64,000 nt of DNA. Source: Trachythela sp. YZ-2020 (lineage: Eukaryota; Cnidaria; Anthozoa; Malacalcyonacea; Clavulariidae). The stretch is taken from contig JADLSH010000344.1 of NCBI GenBank assembly GCA_016169945.1, forward strand, positions 930,001 to 994,000, in the 5' to 3' direction. Positions within the stretch are counted from its first letter, which is position 1; each line of letters starts with the position of its first letter. Shown piece after piece: positions 47,036-57,667 of the stretch. The notes beneath the pieces are model-generated. The model searched no databases and was not told where the DNA came from. It worked only from the letters and a program-made list of their open reading frames with translations. Position numbers and translations under genes: made by a program.

Positions 47036-49970
47036 TTAGTGTTCTTGCAGACAAAGAGGGATTTATATAAGATTATAGCATTCATAGGAAATAACGCTTG
47101 CATTCAGCGCAAGTAACCCAAGTTGTTTTCCCAATTTCCCCCAAAAATTCGCGTTTACGTATTATGTAAATGTGTTGTAAGTCTAAGTGTCTAACTTTAT
47201 AATGACAAAATTAATGCGTGTTCAATGTTAACCATCGACGAAAGAGCATATTGAACATTCATAAAACGTATCCCAAATATAGTCCAAAAACATTAGAAAC
47301 GCATGTATACAACGCGCAAGTGGGTACATGACTATCATGTGTTATGCTGCAAAACGACGATCCGAGTTGTGAATTGTGTTTGACAATAGCAATACGTTTA
47401 TTTTGTCGGCGTCGACTGAAACACCAGTTGCTGTTAGATCTGATGTTGCGCATATTACTATCAGCGAACGCGCATGTTGAATAATTCATAAAACCTATTC
47501 CAAAAACAGGTCGAAAATAAACGCATAAAAGATGCAAGTGGACGAATAACTATAATTTGATTCTACTATAGAACAATGACATCGACTTTGTGAATTGTGT
47601 TTGACAATTATCAATATGTTTATTTTGTTACCATTTGTCTCAAACACCAATTGCACTCGAATCAAGCTCTCGCCAATATGGCAATATTATGGCCCTAAAA
47701 CAAGGCGTTTTATAGTCTGTTCTGCATAAGTTTTAAACACATCATTTGTATACTTACTTTAGGACTTGTATTTTTCCAAAGCTATGTATCTTCGTCCTTG
47801 TATTGTGTTGTATAACAATTAACAAAGATAGATCAAAACAATGTCTCATTCACTCTGAAGTCTAAACTGACACAATTTTAGTAATGAAATCTCAAGAATG
47901 TGTAAGACGATATTTTGTCAACGGAAACTGTCAACGTTAATAAGGTAGTCCTCATTTGTCAGTTACGTAGTGCCTGGTAAACTATTAACTGGTTACAATG
48001 GGGAACATGTAAAGATCTAAAGCAAGTTTAGTTGCTACACCTTTGGTCTTGTAAAAAATTTACAGCGACGATTAGACTGGAATCGGTAATGAGAACTTAA
48101 TAAGTATACACACCCAGGGGTGCAAAACAAGTAGCATTTTTATTGGGTGATTTTCCAGTAAATGCGTATTCTATGTCATTATATAGCAGAATGGTCGTAT
48201 TTGTAGTTGATAATTAACCATGCCAATCGCAAGGTCTGCGCGCTCATGTACGTTTGGGTGAACTCGACAATTTTTCGTTCCCTGAACTTGAATTTTCCGT
48301 TCCATTCAAATGACTCCGTCACCGTAGCCATTTACTTGCGTAGATGCATTGGCAACACGTGGGGGTCGACCGCCCTACCCCCCCCCCCCTCATTATAGAA
48401 TCCCTTTGAGATAGCGGATTCAACTAACTAAATTGAATTGAAACACTGTTCCTTTCAACCGTAGAAGCTTGAAATCCTTGAGCATTGTGAGCAAATAAGC
48501 ATTAAATTTGAACCCAAAAGGTTTGAGGACTGAAATTTGCAGCAATAAAACCACTCACCTTTAGCTTATGGGGCTTCGGTGGCGCAGTCGTCAGAGCATG
48601 CGCCTTTCACCTCTGAGATCGTGGGTTCGATTCTCGCTGGTGGAGTTTATGTGAAAAGAGTTAGTCAACGCTCTACCGAAAGTCGTGAGTTTTCTCCGGG
48701 TATTCCGGTTTCCTCCCACATGGAATGTTGACAGGGTGGGTTTGGATAATCCCCAAACTAGGTTCGATTCCCACTGCGGTCAAGCAATTTTCAGCTTGCG
48801 CGGTGTGGAGCCCTCCGAGTAGCGTCATCTCACCCGAGGGGAAAATCGCTGATTTCAATCTCGTACACCTTCAGAAAAATCACAAAAAAATCAGCAAAAA
48901 AATCACAAAAAAATCAGCAAAAAAATCAGCAAAAAATAGACAAATCACAAAAATATATAAAATTTCCCCCTCGATCTCACCTAGACGGACATATTTTTAA
49001 CCAATATTTTCCCACGTTGCACCCGACTATGGTTGCTGTGGTTGCACCAAGGTCGCCGTGGGTGATTATGAGTATTTAGTCAGTGGGTCGGTCGACCGGT
49101 AAGTCGGTCAATCAGCCTGTCAGTCACTAAGACATAGGATCACTTCGGATAGAAAGTTATAAAATTTGTGCTAATCATCCTTACTTGCAGCCTAGAGCTG
49201 AGCTGAATTACGAAGGACGCAGCTCGACTTGATCGAGTCGAAGGCTTATTAAAGGCGCCTCTGGCTGCCGTCGTTTGACTTATGTCTGATCATGCGGGAG
49301 CCCAGCTATGATCGAAGGGTTACGACCTTTTGTTTGATAATCGAATGAGTAATGCTCTACCTACTGAGCTACGATATCGAAGGAACCGAGGGGCAAATCA
49401 GATTTAAATCTCGTACACCTTCCGAAAAATCACAAAAAAATCAGAAAAAAAAAACAGGAAAAAAATCACAAAAAAATAGACAAATCACAAAATATAGAAA
49501 AATGTCAAAAAAAAATCGGTGGGGGGATCACAAAAAAATCACATAATTTTTTAATCTCGTACACTTTTTAGGAGTGATTTGCCCCTCGGAAGGAACCAGA
49601 CTCGGTTCCGACTTGACCTCGATTATTTTCAGCTGTACGGTCTGGAGTAGCCTAAGTGAGGGTATACACCGTAAGCTAGGTCTGGAGCCACTCGGAGTGA
49701 AGTCGTCTAATATAATTCCCCGAGTTATAATCCTCACCATCATTAGACATATACGTATATCCCTTTATACAATAAACCCACACTAGACGTTTTTTTACTT
49801 TAATATTAAAATTACATTACACGTGTATTTACTCTTTAAATAATAACGCACACATCTAAACGCAAGATTCAAGCACTAAACAAAACAAACATTTAGCATA
49901 CTATTCCAGCAAATTTCGACACAACCTAATACACGCAAGTTTTACGATATTGTTTTACTGTATTTCTTTT
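47036..49970. other. Intergenic between family members: degenerate duplication, SINE, A-rich tracts
   Basis: 47225-47440 and 47455-47680 share ttcataaaac, aagtgg, gtgaattgtgtttgacaat and tgtttattttgt in order, an old tandem duplication. 48850-48965 and 49400-49552 each carry aatctcgtacacctt followed by repeated gaaaaatcacaaaaaaatca; the second sits inside an inverted pair (aggggcaaatcagattt / agtgatttgcccct). No gene seen. Confidence 0.55.
48570..48845 (+). repeat. tRNA-derived SINE (family B), copy 1
   Basis: The tRNA-like head reads ggggcttcggtggcgcagtc, then cctttcacctctgag, then the B box gtgggttcgattctcgctgg. After it come gtcaacgctctaccgaaagt, cgtgagttttctccgggtat and ccggtttcctcccacatgga. 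The same order occurs at 51776 and 53367. Partial minus-strand pieces of the ccggtttcctc core lie at about 78-115 and 2686-2710. Confidence 0.8.
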
Positions 49971-52900
49971 TTATAGCAATCGCAATAGTTCTGCAGGGCT
50001 TGGTGTGGGACCGGGAGGGATTGGGACCGAGCATGGACATTGGAATCTCGAGGAGAAGTAAAGCCATTTGTCGAAGGTGAGATAACTGGATTTACCGGTT
50101 TCATACCAGCCAAGCCAGTCATGTGGTACGCCAGGGACTGTAAGAAAACAAAATCACGGTCGAGACTTCAACGCGCGAAATCACGCTTCAAAACGCTTTG
50201 AAACGCTTCAAAATCACGCGAAAATAAATATAATTGTGTTGTGTTGTTTGTGAACTACGTGTGTATATTCAGCAAAGTTTTCCAAGCGTAAACTCGGGTC
50301 TTCATCATATTATTTGCACTGATTGATTGAAATACTCACGTACGTACGTATGTAATAACCCAAGGGTGTATTTGCAATACTTACCATAAGCTTGTTTACT
50401 GATATGTTGACACATTGTTCTGGGTACTTTACCATGGAATGAGACCGGTATAAACATGGTATCAGGAACAGTGGGAGGATATCGGGGTAATGGAGGTGCT
50501 GGGACACCAGGTGTCCCGGGTGTCCCTCGTTCACCCTCATCACCCTTCAGTCCCCAGGGTCCAGGATAGCCCGGTGCGCCGACAGGTCCTGCTATACCAG
50601 GGTCTCCAAGTTCGCCTGAAATTGAAACAAAGAGAGGTCTCGGTTTAAGCTGGTTTTACACGATCAATCTTGCTGAGTTTCTGTGATCAAACTATGCTTT
50701 GATCTAAGTATGCTATGATGAAAATGTAACTGACACTGTAAACCCACTGATCTGAAACTAGAACTGGATAGAGCATCCTATTGAATTCAATGAGCCAATT
50801 TTGAAGCCAGAATATTTTTAATGAGATCAGATTTTTAAAGCTGTCAAATTCTTGACTAGTCAAATCGTTAGCTCTTTAAATTAGTTATGTTATGAAGCAA
50901 ATATATTTTTCTATGCAACGTGAAAAATATAGCTTCCAACATATCTTCTAATGAGTTTTAGAACGTTTTAAACACCACATGAGGCTTATGGCGGCCACAT
51001 CGGTGTGCCCTCATTAGTTATTCACCGGCACATTTAGGAAGAAAGAGAGGCCACTGATGACAAATTCTTATCGAGACAATATTTTTCCTTTCCCACCAAT
51101 AACTAGAACATGTTAGAACCTCTTTAAACATGTCCCCAACACCACAGTAGATTTGTTGTGGTCACCGATGTGGCCGCCATTGGCTTCATTTATGCATGGA
51201 GATGCACTATCCAGTCCTTGTTTTCAGATCAGTGTGTAAACCTCTCACGAAGACCAGTGTTTTCAATAAAAGGCGGTTACAGGCGGGTTTACCGCCGCCT
51301 ATTAGGCCTTTCACGGCCTCTTATGCAAAATCTATATTTGTCTTTCATCTGGAAATATTGAGCACAGACGCCTAGTTTTGAAATGCAGGGCCTGATATTA
51401 CAATAATTATTGAAAACACTGGAAGACACAATTTTACTTTAAAATTGTTTCTCTCAAAGCTCATTATAGATAAATAGAACTTATTTAAACACGCTGGCTG
51501 CTCAATATATAACTTTTTCCAAGACACGCCGCGTGTGATAAGATATATAGATTGTGCACACCAATAGTTCAACGATAATGTTGCATTTGGACGATGAATG
51601 TCAACATAGTGAATATAAAGATCAATCTTTACATCAATCATTATGTCATTTAACTTTGATGGGCAATGATTTCTCTTTTGAATAAAATAATAACTGGTTA
51701 GTTTTCTCTGGACATGATTTCGTAGGGTAAAGAGTTCCATATATCGGCCACATTATACAATACATGGGGCTTCGGTGGCGCAGTCGTCAAAGCAAGCCCT
51801 TTCACCTCTGAGTTGTGGGTTCGATTCTCGCTGGGAACTCTACTAAAAGAGCAAGTCAGCGCTCTACCGAAAGTCGTGCATGGGTTTCTCCGGGCACTCC
51901 GGTTTCCTCCCACAGGGAAAGCTGACTGGATGGGTTAGGATATACAGATTAGGAAAGTAATATCACAATTGTTGTAAAAATAGATAATGTAGGCTAAGTA
52001 CGAAATAAACAAACAAACAAACAAACAAACAAACAAACAAACAAACAAACAAACAAGCAAGCAAAGAAGCAAGCAAGCAATCAGGCGGGCGGGCGGACGG
52101 ACGGACGGACGGACAAAGCAGACAATCAAAGCTTATTTGTCACAGGAAGTAAATCATAATACCTTGGATTCCACTTGGACCTGGTGGACAGCGACATTCT
52201 TGACCAAAAGGGGGTCTGTCAAACGAAGACGCTGCCTCACCCTTTATGCCTTTCGGTCCATGATATCCCGGTATTCCTGGATCACCCGGGTCACCCACAA
52301 CACCTTGTGCACCGAGGGGACATTCCGGTCCAATTGCACCACCCGCGCCAGGAGGGTTCCTAAACACCGCTGAACATCCTGTGATAAACATCAGAAAAAG
52401 TACCTGGGAAAAAACGTGAAATATATTTAAGTGATTGTTTGGCTTTTTTTTATTTCCTATCTCAATAGACACTTCCCGAATTTGCTGGCTGACAATGAAA
52501 ACTGCTTATTTAACAATGGATTCCATTGTTCGCCTCGATTTCAAGCTATTGTTTCGTGTGCACTCAAGCAAATTCGGGAAGTGTCTATTGCAAATACTTG
52601 TGTGTAAATGATTAACATGCGTTCTTAACTTGTGGAGTCCAAATGTACACACGTAAAAACTCTCACATTTTGTCAACATGATATGCACCCAACAGACTCA
52701 GGGCCTGTTTATATGATCCTGGCTAGGCGAGACGGGACAGTTGCCGAGATCCCGCTTGTAATATAAACTCTATTGAGTGTTTATATGATCCCGCTTCTAT
52801 CCCGCCTAGACGGGATCCCGGCGTCTGTTGCCGGGATCCCGCCTAGCTGGGACGAAAATTCCCATATAAACACTCTATGAACTTTTCTTCTGAGCACGCG

Positions 52901-55358
52901 TAAACCCCTTTTCTGCAAGGAAATATGACGTCGAGAACCTAACTGGCTTCATCCCGGCAATGTATTTTGTCCATATAAACACGCCATCCCGCCTAGGCGA
53001 GTTTCCCGGTAAGACGGGATGAAAACTCTCTCCTCCGCAGAGGCTATTTATTTAATTTTTTTATTCAGCGGTTTCCTCATTATATTACCATTTAGCGCGT
53101 TTTATTATTACCATCTAGCGCATTATTTGACTTATTATCCAATATTAGCGTATCCTTTTATAATTTTTTTTATCCAAGCCTCTGCGAAAGAGAGAGGGAT
53201 GAAAACGTCCCGTCCCGCCTAGACGGGATCATATAAACAGGCCCTAATTGTAGAAAGCTTGTTTATCAAGATGCTACAAGGTTGTCACAACTTGTTGACA
53301 AGTTGTTGAATTGAAGGACGATAACAAGTTGTTGGAACAACTTGTAACAAGTTCTACTTGTAACAAGGGGCTTCGGTGGCGCAGTCGTCAGAGCAAGCGC
53401 CTTTCACCTCTGAGTCTTGAGTTCGATTCTCGTTGAGGACACTCATCACACTCATGTGAAAAGAGTAAGTCAACGCTCTGCCGAAAGTCGTGGGTTTTCT
53501 CCGGGCACTCCGGTTTCCTCCCACAGGGAAAGTTGACTGGGTGGGTTAGGATAGACAGATTAGGAAAGTAATATCACAATTGTAAAAATAAATAATGTAG
53601 GTTAAGTACACAATATAGGTAAGCTAGATACTTGATGTAATCGGTCACTGAAAAGCCCCAATGGGAAGTGAGGTGAATAATGTATGTATGTATGTATGTA
53701 TGTATGTATGTATGTATGTATGTATGTATGTATGTATGTATGTATGTATGTATGTATGTATGTATGTATGTATGTATGTATGTATGTATGTATGTATGTA
53801 TGTATGTATGTATGTATGTATGTATGTATGTATGTATGTATGTATGTATGTATGTATGTATGTATGTATGTATGTATGTATGTATGTATGTATGTATGTA
53901 TGTATGTATGTATGTATGTATGTATGTATGTATGTATGTATGTATGTATGTATGTATGTATGTATGTATGTATGTATGTATGTATGTATGTATGTATGTA
54001 TGTATGTATGTATGTATGTATGTATGTATGTATGTATGTATGTATGTATGTATGTATGTATGTATGTATGTATGTATGTATGTATGTATGTATGTATGTA
54101 TGTATGTATGTATGTATGTATGTATGTATGTATGTATGTATGTATGCATGCATGCATGCATGCATGCGTATGTATGTATGTTGAGTCAACAAGCAATGCA
54201 AGCGGCAATGCGAACACATCCTGATAACAAGTTTTTGAGACAGCAACCATTGGTACAAGTCTGCTGCAGGTTTGTTACTACTTTACAACTTGTGCGTTTT
54301 TACGTGTATAGTCGAAATACTTGCAGAAAATATATTTCTGAATTGCCCAACCGGCCGGGGATCGAACGCAAGGTCTCATTATATGTATACACCCAACGTG
54401 GGATATTCAACCACATATACGCATATACGAGCGTTCTTAACAAAGTGATTAATAGACTTTCTCAAAGTCCTTCGTCTTTAGAATCGTCTGTATGCCCGAT
54501 TTTTCTCTCGTTTGCTCTCGACTAGCAGAGGTCGACTTGGAGCAAGTCTACAAAGTGATAAAAAGCTCATACTTGTGAATTTTCACATACTTTAGTGTGA
54601 AGTACTCACTTTTAACGTTGACGGATAGCTATATAGCTATATAGGAATTTACTGAAAACAGTGACTGCTCTGAAACGTACATTGACTATGCGCAAATTTA
54701 GTATTATAATTGCATAAAGTATTCTTTGTCCATATTTATCGCTTACTTTATATAGAGTAAATACACACATTTCGTCGGCAATTACAGGTGTTTATTGTCA
54801 AACAATGTAATGTTACGAGAACATGAGCCCAAACCACAAACAAGTGCTGGCCGCTACAACCTTACAACGATGGGATCAATTGAAGTTAACGACCCCCCCC
54901 ACCCCAAGGGAGTCGTATACTTCAATGGCCATTGACATGATACAAAATAGCGCATTATGGCAAAATATTGCTATACTCATTTTTATACCGCGTTGGAATG
55001 CTTAATACTATGCGCGCAATACTTTTATATCTGCTGATTGTTCTAAAACGTTTTGTGTTAAAAACCTAACACTAGGCTACATTGTCAAGGTTAACCTAAG
55101 CGGGGTTTCAACTTGCATATTCACCGGTCTATATAAAATGCTCTTGCTTGCTCGGAATTTCGCTCGGAATTTCACTGTTGAAAATATGCTATCGAACCGC
55201 GAATGCTCTCAACTTCACCGTGTATAGACTCACGCAGTAAATGCGAACATATTAAGGAAATCTAGTCTATATAGTTTCATACAGTTTCATTGTTTATATA
55301 ATCAACATGGTTCCGTGAGAATCACGTATGGAGAAAAATAACATACCTTATAGAGCAT
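49971..55358 (-). CDS. Secreted short-chain collagen-like protein with the GWY/CPC domain (216 residues)
   Basis: Four minus-strand exons: 55358-55347 (MLYK), 52403-52163, 50615-50385, 50137-49971; phases 0, 1, 1; GT/AG throughout. Residues 1-17 are a signal peptide. Two Gly-X-Y stretches follow (about 32-57 and 80-125), separated by a linker with QECRCPPG. Then comes the shared domain: TMFIPVSFHGKVPRTMC, AYVPGVPHDWLGWYETGKS, KWLYFSSRF, CPC and a PPGPTPSP tail. Cysteines in the linker and domain could cross-link chains. By its collagen repeats it should trimerise outside the cell. It is not a classical minicollagen: the C-x3-C-x3-C-x3-C-x3-CC domain is absent. The 4-codon first exon, 2.9 kb upstream, is chosen on frame, donor and completion of a signal peptide, so it is less certain. 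Confidence 0.8.
51690..51760 (-). pseudogene. Tiny relic of a LINE ORF2 tail
   Basis: The minus strand reads NVADIWNSLPYEIMSREN, the common closing motif (W-NSLP-E-I) of non-LTR retrotransposon ORF2, followed after a frame change by YYFIQKRN. It adjoins the SINE at 51776, whose 3' end could derive from a partner LINE. Very short, so weak. Confidence 0.35.
51776..52060 (+). repeat. tRNA-derived SINE (family B), copy 2, with (CAAA)n tail
   Basis: Head ggggcttcggtggcgcagtc, shared body gtcagcgctctaccgaaagt and ggtttcctcccacagggaaa, then gattaggaaagtaatatcac and a caaacaaacaaac tail, followed by ggcgggcggacggacggac simple sequence to about 52115. In intron 2 of the 216-residue gene, opposite orientation. 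Confidence 0.85.
52464..52591. mobile_element. 128-bp MITE
   Basis: atagacacttcccgaatttg at the left is mirrored by caaattcgggaagtgtctat at the right, with a central ggattccattgttcg. It lies 60 bp upstream of exon 52403-52163. Confidence 0.8.
52700..53245. mobile_element. 546-bp element with AGGGCCTGTTTATATGATCC ends, nested
   Basis: agggcctgtttatatgatcc at the left and the inverted ggatcatataaacaggccct at the right are near-perfect. The interior repeats gcctagacgggatcccg and tcccgcctaggcgag, plus a second atataaacactctat pair. No ORF of note. It is inserted in the CAAGTTGT element. Confidence 0.85.
53367..53680 (+). repeat. tRNA-derived SINE (family B), copy 3, nested
   Basis: This is the fullest copy: the head at 53367-53435 has ggcgcagtcgtcagagcaag and B box ttgagttcgattctcgttg, then acactcatcacactcatgtg, gtcaacgctctgccgaaagt, the ccggtttcctcccacag core and gattaggaaagtaatatcac. 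Its 3' end runs into the TATG array. Confidence 0.85.
53681..54180 (+). repeat. (TATG)n microsatellite, ~115 perfect units, with CATG variants at one end
   Basis: An uninterrupted tatg run from 53681 to about 54145, then catgcatgcatg to 54167 and two more tatg units. It follows the SINE 3' end and probably grew from its tail. It is open in all frames on both strands (Met-Tyr-Val-Cys or His-Thr-Tyr-Ile), which is not coding. Confidence 0.97.
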
Positions 55359-56276
55359 CGTATCGGCTTTTCTCGTCGTGTTTATAGCGTGTTAAACTAC
55401 CGTATTTAACTAAAACTTGACCTCAAAATAGTGTAAAATACTGAGAGGAAAAGCAACAATGTCTGGGAGATGTCACCGAACAGTGGTGTAGTGTATTCGC
55501 TTAAATTTAAGAGTGATGATTGGTTAATTATAAAGGCGACTTTTCTAGTGTAGGATTTCACTTCCCGCCAATATTTGAGATTCCTCAGGATTAGCAGTGA
55601 TGAAAGATGGAAAAAGTGTCCCTTTTCTGAAAGTGCTCTCTTTTGCTGGATTGAATGTGCCCTTTTCCCATAGCCTGCGTAGCTGGCGGTTTTAAGATTT
55701 CCCATGATAGGTAAAATCTACGTACTTAACTTCCCGCAGAATGCAGGAAATGGTGTTGCTGAAACCTTAGAAATCCACATTTTCCGGCTGAGCATGTCCC
55801 CGGACCCTCGCAAATTCGCAATGCTCGGTCCTTACCGATTGTACCATCATGATATTGTCGACCCCACACACACCAAAAATTACCCTGGGTATGCCATTGA
55901 TAGGTTGCCCTTTCAGGCGGTGCGCCTCCACTTTTGAAATGCTTTACAGTTCCGCGGCGCTTTGAACGTTCCCCGTTCGTGTCCGGTAACTTATAAGAAT
56001 TTGGATCACACAGACACTTATTCAATTACTTTTTTACTAATATTAGAAAAACCCCTTTATTAACAATTAAAAGTGAACGATAAGCCTTAAGATAGAAAGT
56101 TATAATCGTGTTTGTCTAAAGAATATCGCAAACGTATAACATTAACTCAATAATTCTATTTTGAAAATATTATAATGTACCATTGTAAATGCTTTATGTA
56201 AAAATATTATGGAAGTCACCAACTTGAAGAATATCCTAATATCCATGAGAATTATTCGTCGAGTTTCGAAGCTAAA

Positions 56277-56970
56277 GGCTGTTTTCCACTTCAACTGTGT
56301 ATCGTAGCGTATTTCTTTGTTTCCTGAGCACTCGGGTAGAACCAGTGAACTGGATGTTCTAAGTAAACTGGAACGCTAACTCCTATGATCAAGTCCCATG
56401 ATTCGTTGAAGCCAAGCTAGTTTTTCTGAGGTTTGAGTTGAAATACTTAACGCCGAACATTGGGCTGTATATGAAATTGAAGCTATTAAAAAGTTCTATT
56501 TGATATAAAAATTATATTTTTATTTTTTTTATTATTTATTTTTTAATAGCGTAAGTAGTATATTTCCCCTTTTAAAAACGGGTTAAAAGTTTTTTTTCAA
56601 TTTCACACATTTTGTCTGCGCAAGAAATTTTGTCTGTTGAAACAATATGGCCGCCAACGTTCGGTTTCCGACTAATTCCGATTTAATAATAAATGAAAAA
56701 CTAAAAACTTTTTTTAATTGGCCTTAACCTAAAGTCTTGAAGTTTTTATATCAAATAGAACTTTTTAATAACTTCAATTTCATTTACAGCCCAATGTTCG
56801 GCGTTAAGTATTTCAACTCAAACCTCAAAAAAACTGAATTAAGCTGGCTTCAATTTCCCCCCCTGCGTTAGCGTTCCAGTCTATTATAGTTCACTGGGTA
56901 GAACTAATGACTTTGACACAAAAGAAAATGTTGCGTTACGATACGATGCGTTTGAAGTGGAAAACGGCCT
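56277..56970. mobile_element. ~690-bp inverted-repeat element
   Basis: aggctgttttccacttcaa at the left pairs with ttgaagtggaaaacggcct at the right. Inner arms cgaacattgggctgtatatg / cagcccaatgttcggcgtta and gttctatttgatataaaaa / atatcaaatagaacttttta form a long central hairpin. Confidence 0.8.
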
Positions 56971-57024
56971 TTTTTTCGTTACATTACAATATATTTAAAA
57001 GAACATCACGTAAAAGTGCATCCT

Positions 57025-57505
57025 TAAAGGGATGTGGCAATAAAAATTTAGTTTATCTCATTTGATAGAACTTTTAAAATTATATATAAAATCTCCCTTA
57101 CCGATTTTTCGTATATTGCTTAGTTCTTGAGATATTTTAACTGAAAACAATGAGCTGTCCTCCATCACGGTGGTTTAGTGACGTCACAAGCAGGATTTGC
57201 ACAATTAGTAGATGTTTAAAAAGTTGTTAGTCAATTTGTTATTTGAAATAGTGACCGAAGTATAATTTTGGGCTCATAATGACCATTGGCTTTCTGGGTA
57301 TAATACTTGCGTTACCCTGCTTGTGACGTAACATGCATATCCACAAAAATCCAAGATGGCGGACAGCTCGCTGATTTCTGATTATTTCTGTCAAAATATC
57401 TCAAGAACTAAGAAAGATATGAAAAATCGGTAAGGGAGATTTTCATATAATTTTAAAAGTTCTTTCAAATGAAACAAACTAAATTTTTATTGCCATATCC
57501 CTTTA
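57025..57505. mobile_element. ~480-bp MITE ending 160 bp from the last exon of the 218-residue gene
   Basis: taaagggatgtggcaataaa at the left pairs with attgccatatccctttaa at the right. The arms continue with aaaatctcccttaccgattt / aaatcggtaagggagatttt and gttcttgagatattttaac / aaatatctcaagaac. Confidence 0.8.
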
Positions 57506-57667
57506 ACTCATTCTATTAATTATAATAAGAAGTGCAGCATTAACCTGTTCATGTTTAGTTACATAAAAATATTATAAAAATCAACTTGAGGAAGATACTC
57601 TACTCTAAAGTCTATGATAATGTTAGGAGAATCAACTAAAGTCGATTCTAAACGTGATCTTATTTTC

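Larger units (their letters stand above)
52645..54309. mobile_element. ACACGTAAAAAC-ended element, copy 4, broken by two nested insertions
   Basis: The host element starts gtacacacgtaaaaactctc at 52645 and ends tgtgcgtttttacgtgta at about 54309. Host sequence (CAAGTTGT-type core) survives at 52645-52699, 53246-53366 and 54181-54309. It is interrupted by the inverted-repeat element at 52700-53245 and the SINE plus microsatellite at 53367-54180. Confidence 0.75.
55359..57667. other. Intergenic between the two collagen-like genes; two inverted-repeat elements
   Basis: Apart from the elements at 56277-56970 and 57025-57505, a GC-richer stretch at 55720-55990 has a 99-codon minus-strand frame with no known motif; it looks like part of a dispersed repeat. 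No gene recognised. Confidence 0.5.

Noticed and set aside
51372..51740. 122-codon minus-strand frame
   Set aside because: No domain; only its first part overlaps a LINE-tail relic in a different frame, and it lies in an intron.
48570..53440. Possible tRNA genes at 48570, 51776 and 53367 (also 20290 and 59614)
   Set aside because: A and B boxes are present, but the cloverleaf is degraded and each head continues into a shared repeat body with a simple tail, so they are SINE heads.
53574..54525. Long open frames of 166-281 codons on both strands (Met-Tyr-Val-Cys and His-Thr-Tyr-Ile repeats)
   Set aside because: They are translations of a perfect TATG microsatellite, which lacks stops in every frame.
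55726..56025. 99-codon minus-strand frame in a GC-richer patch
   Set aside because: No signal peptide, splice partner or motif; the patch resembles dispersed repeat sequence.
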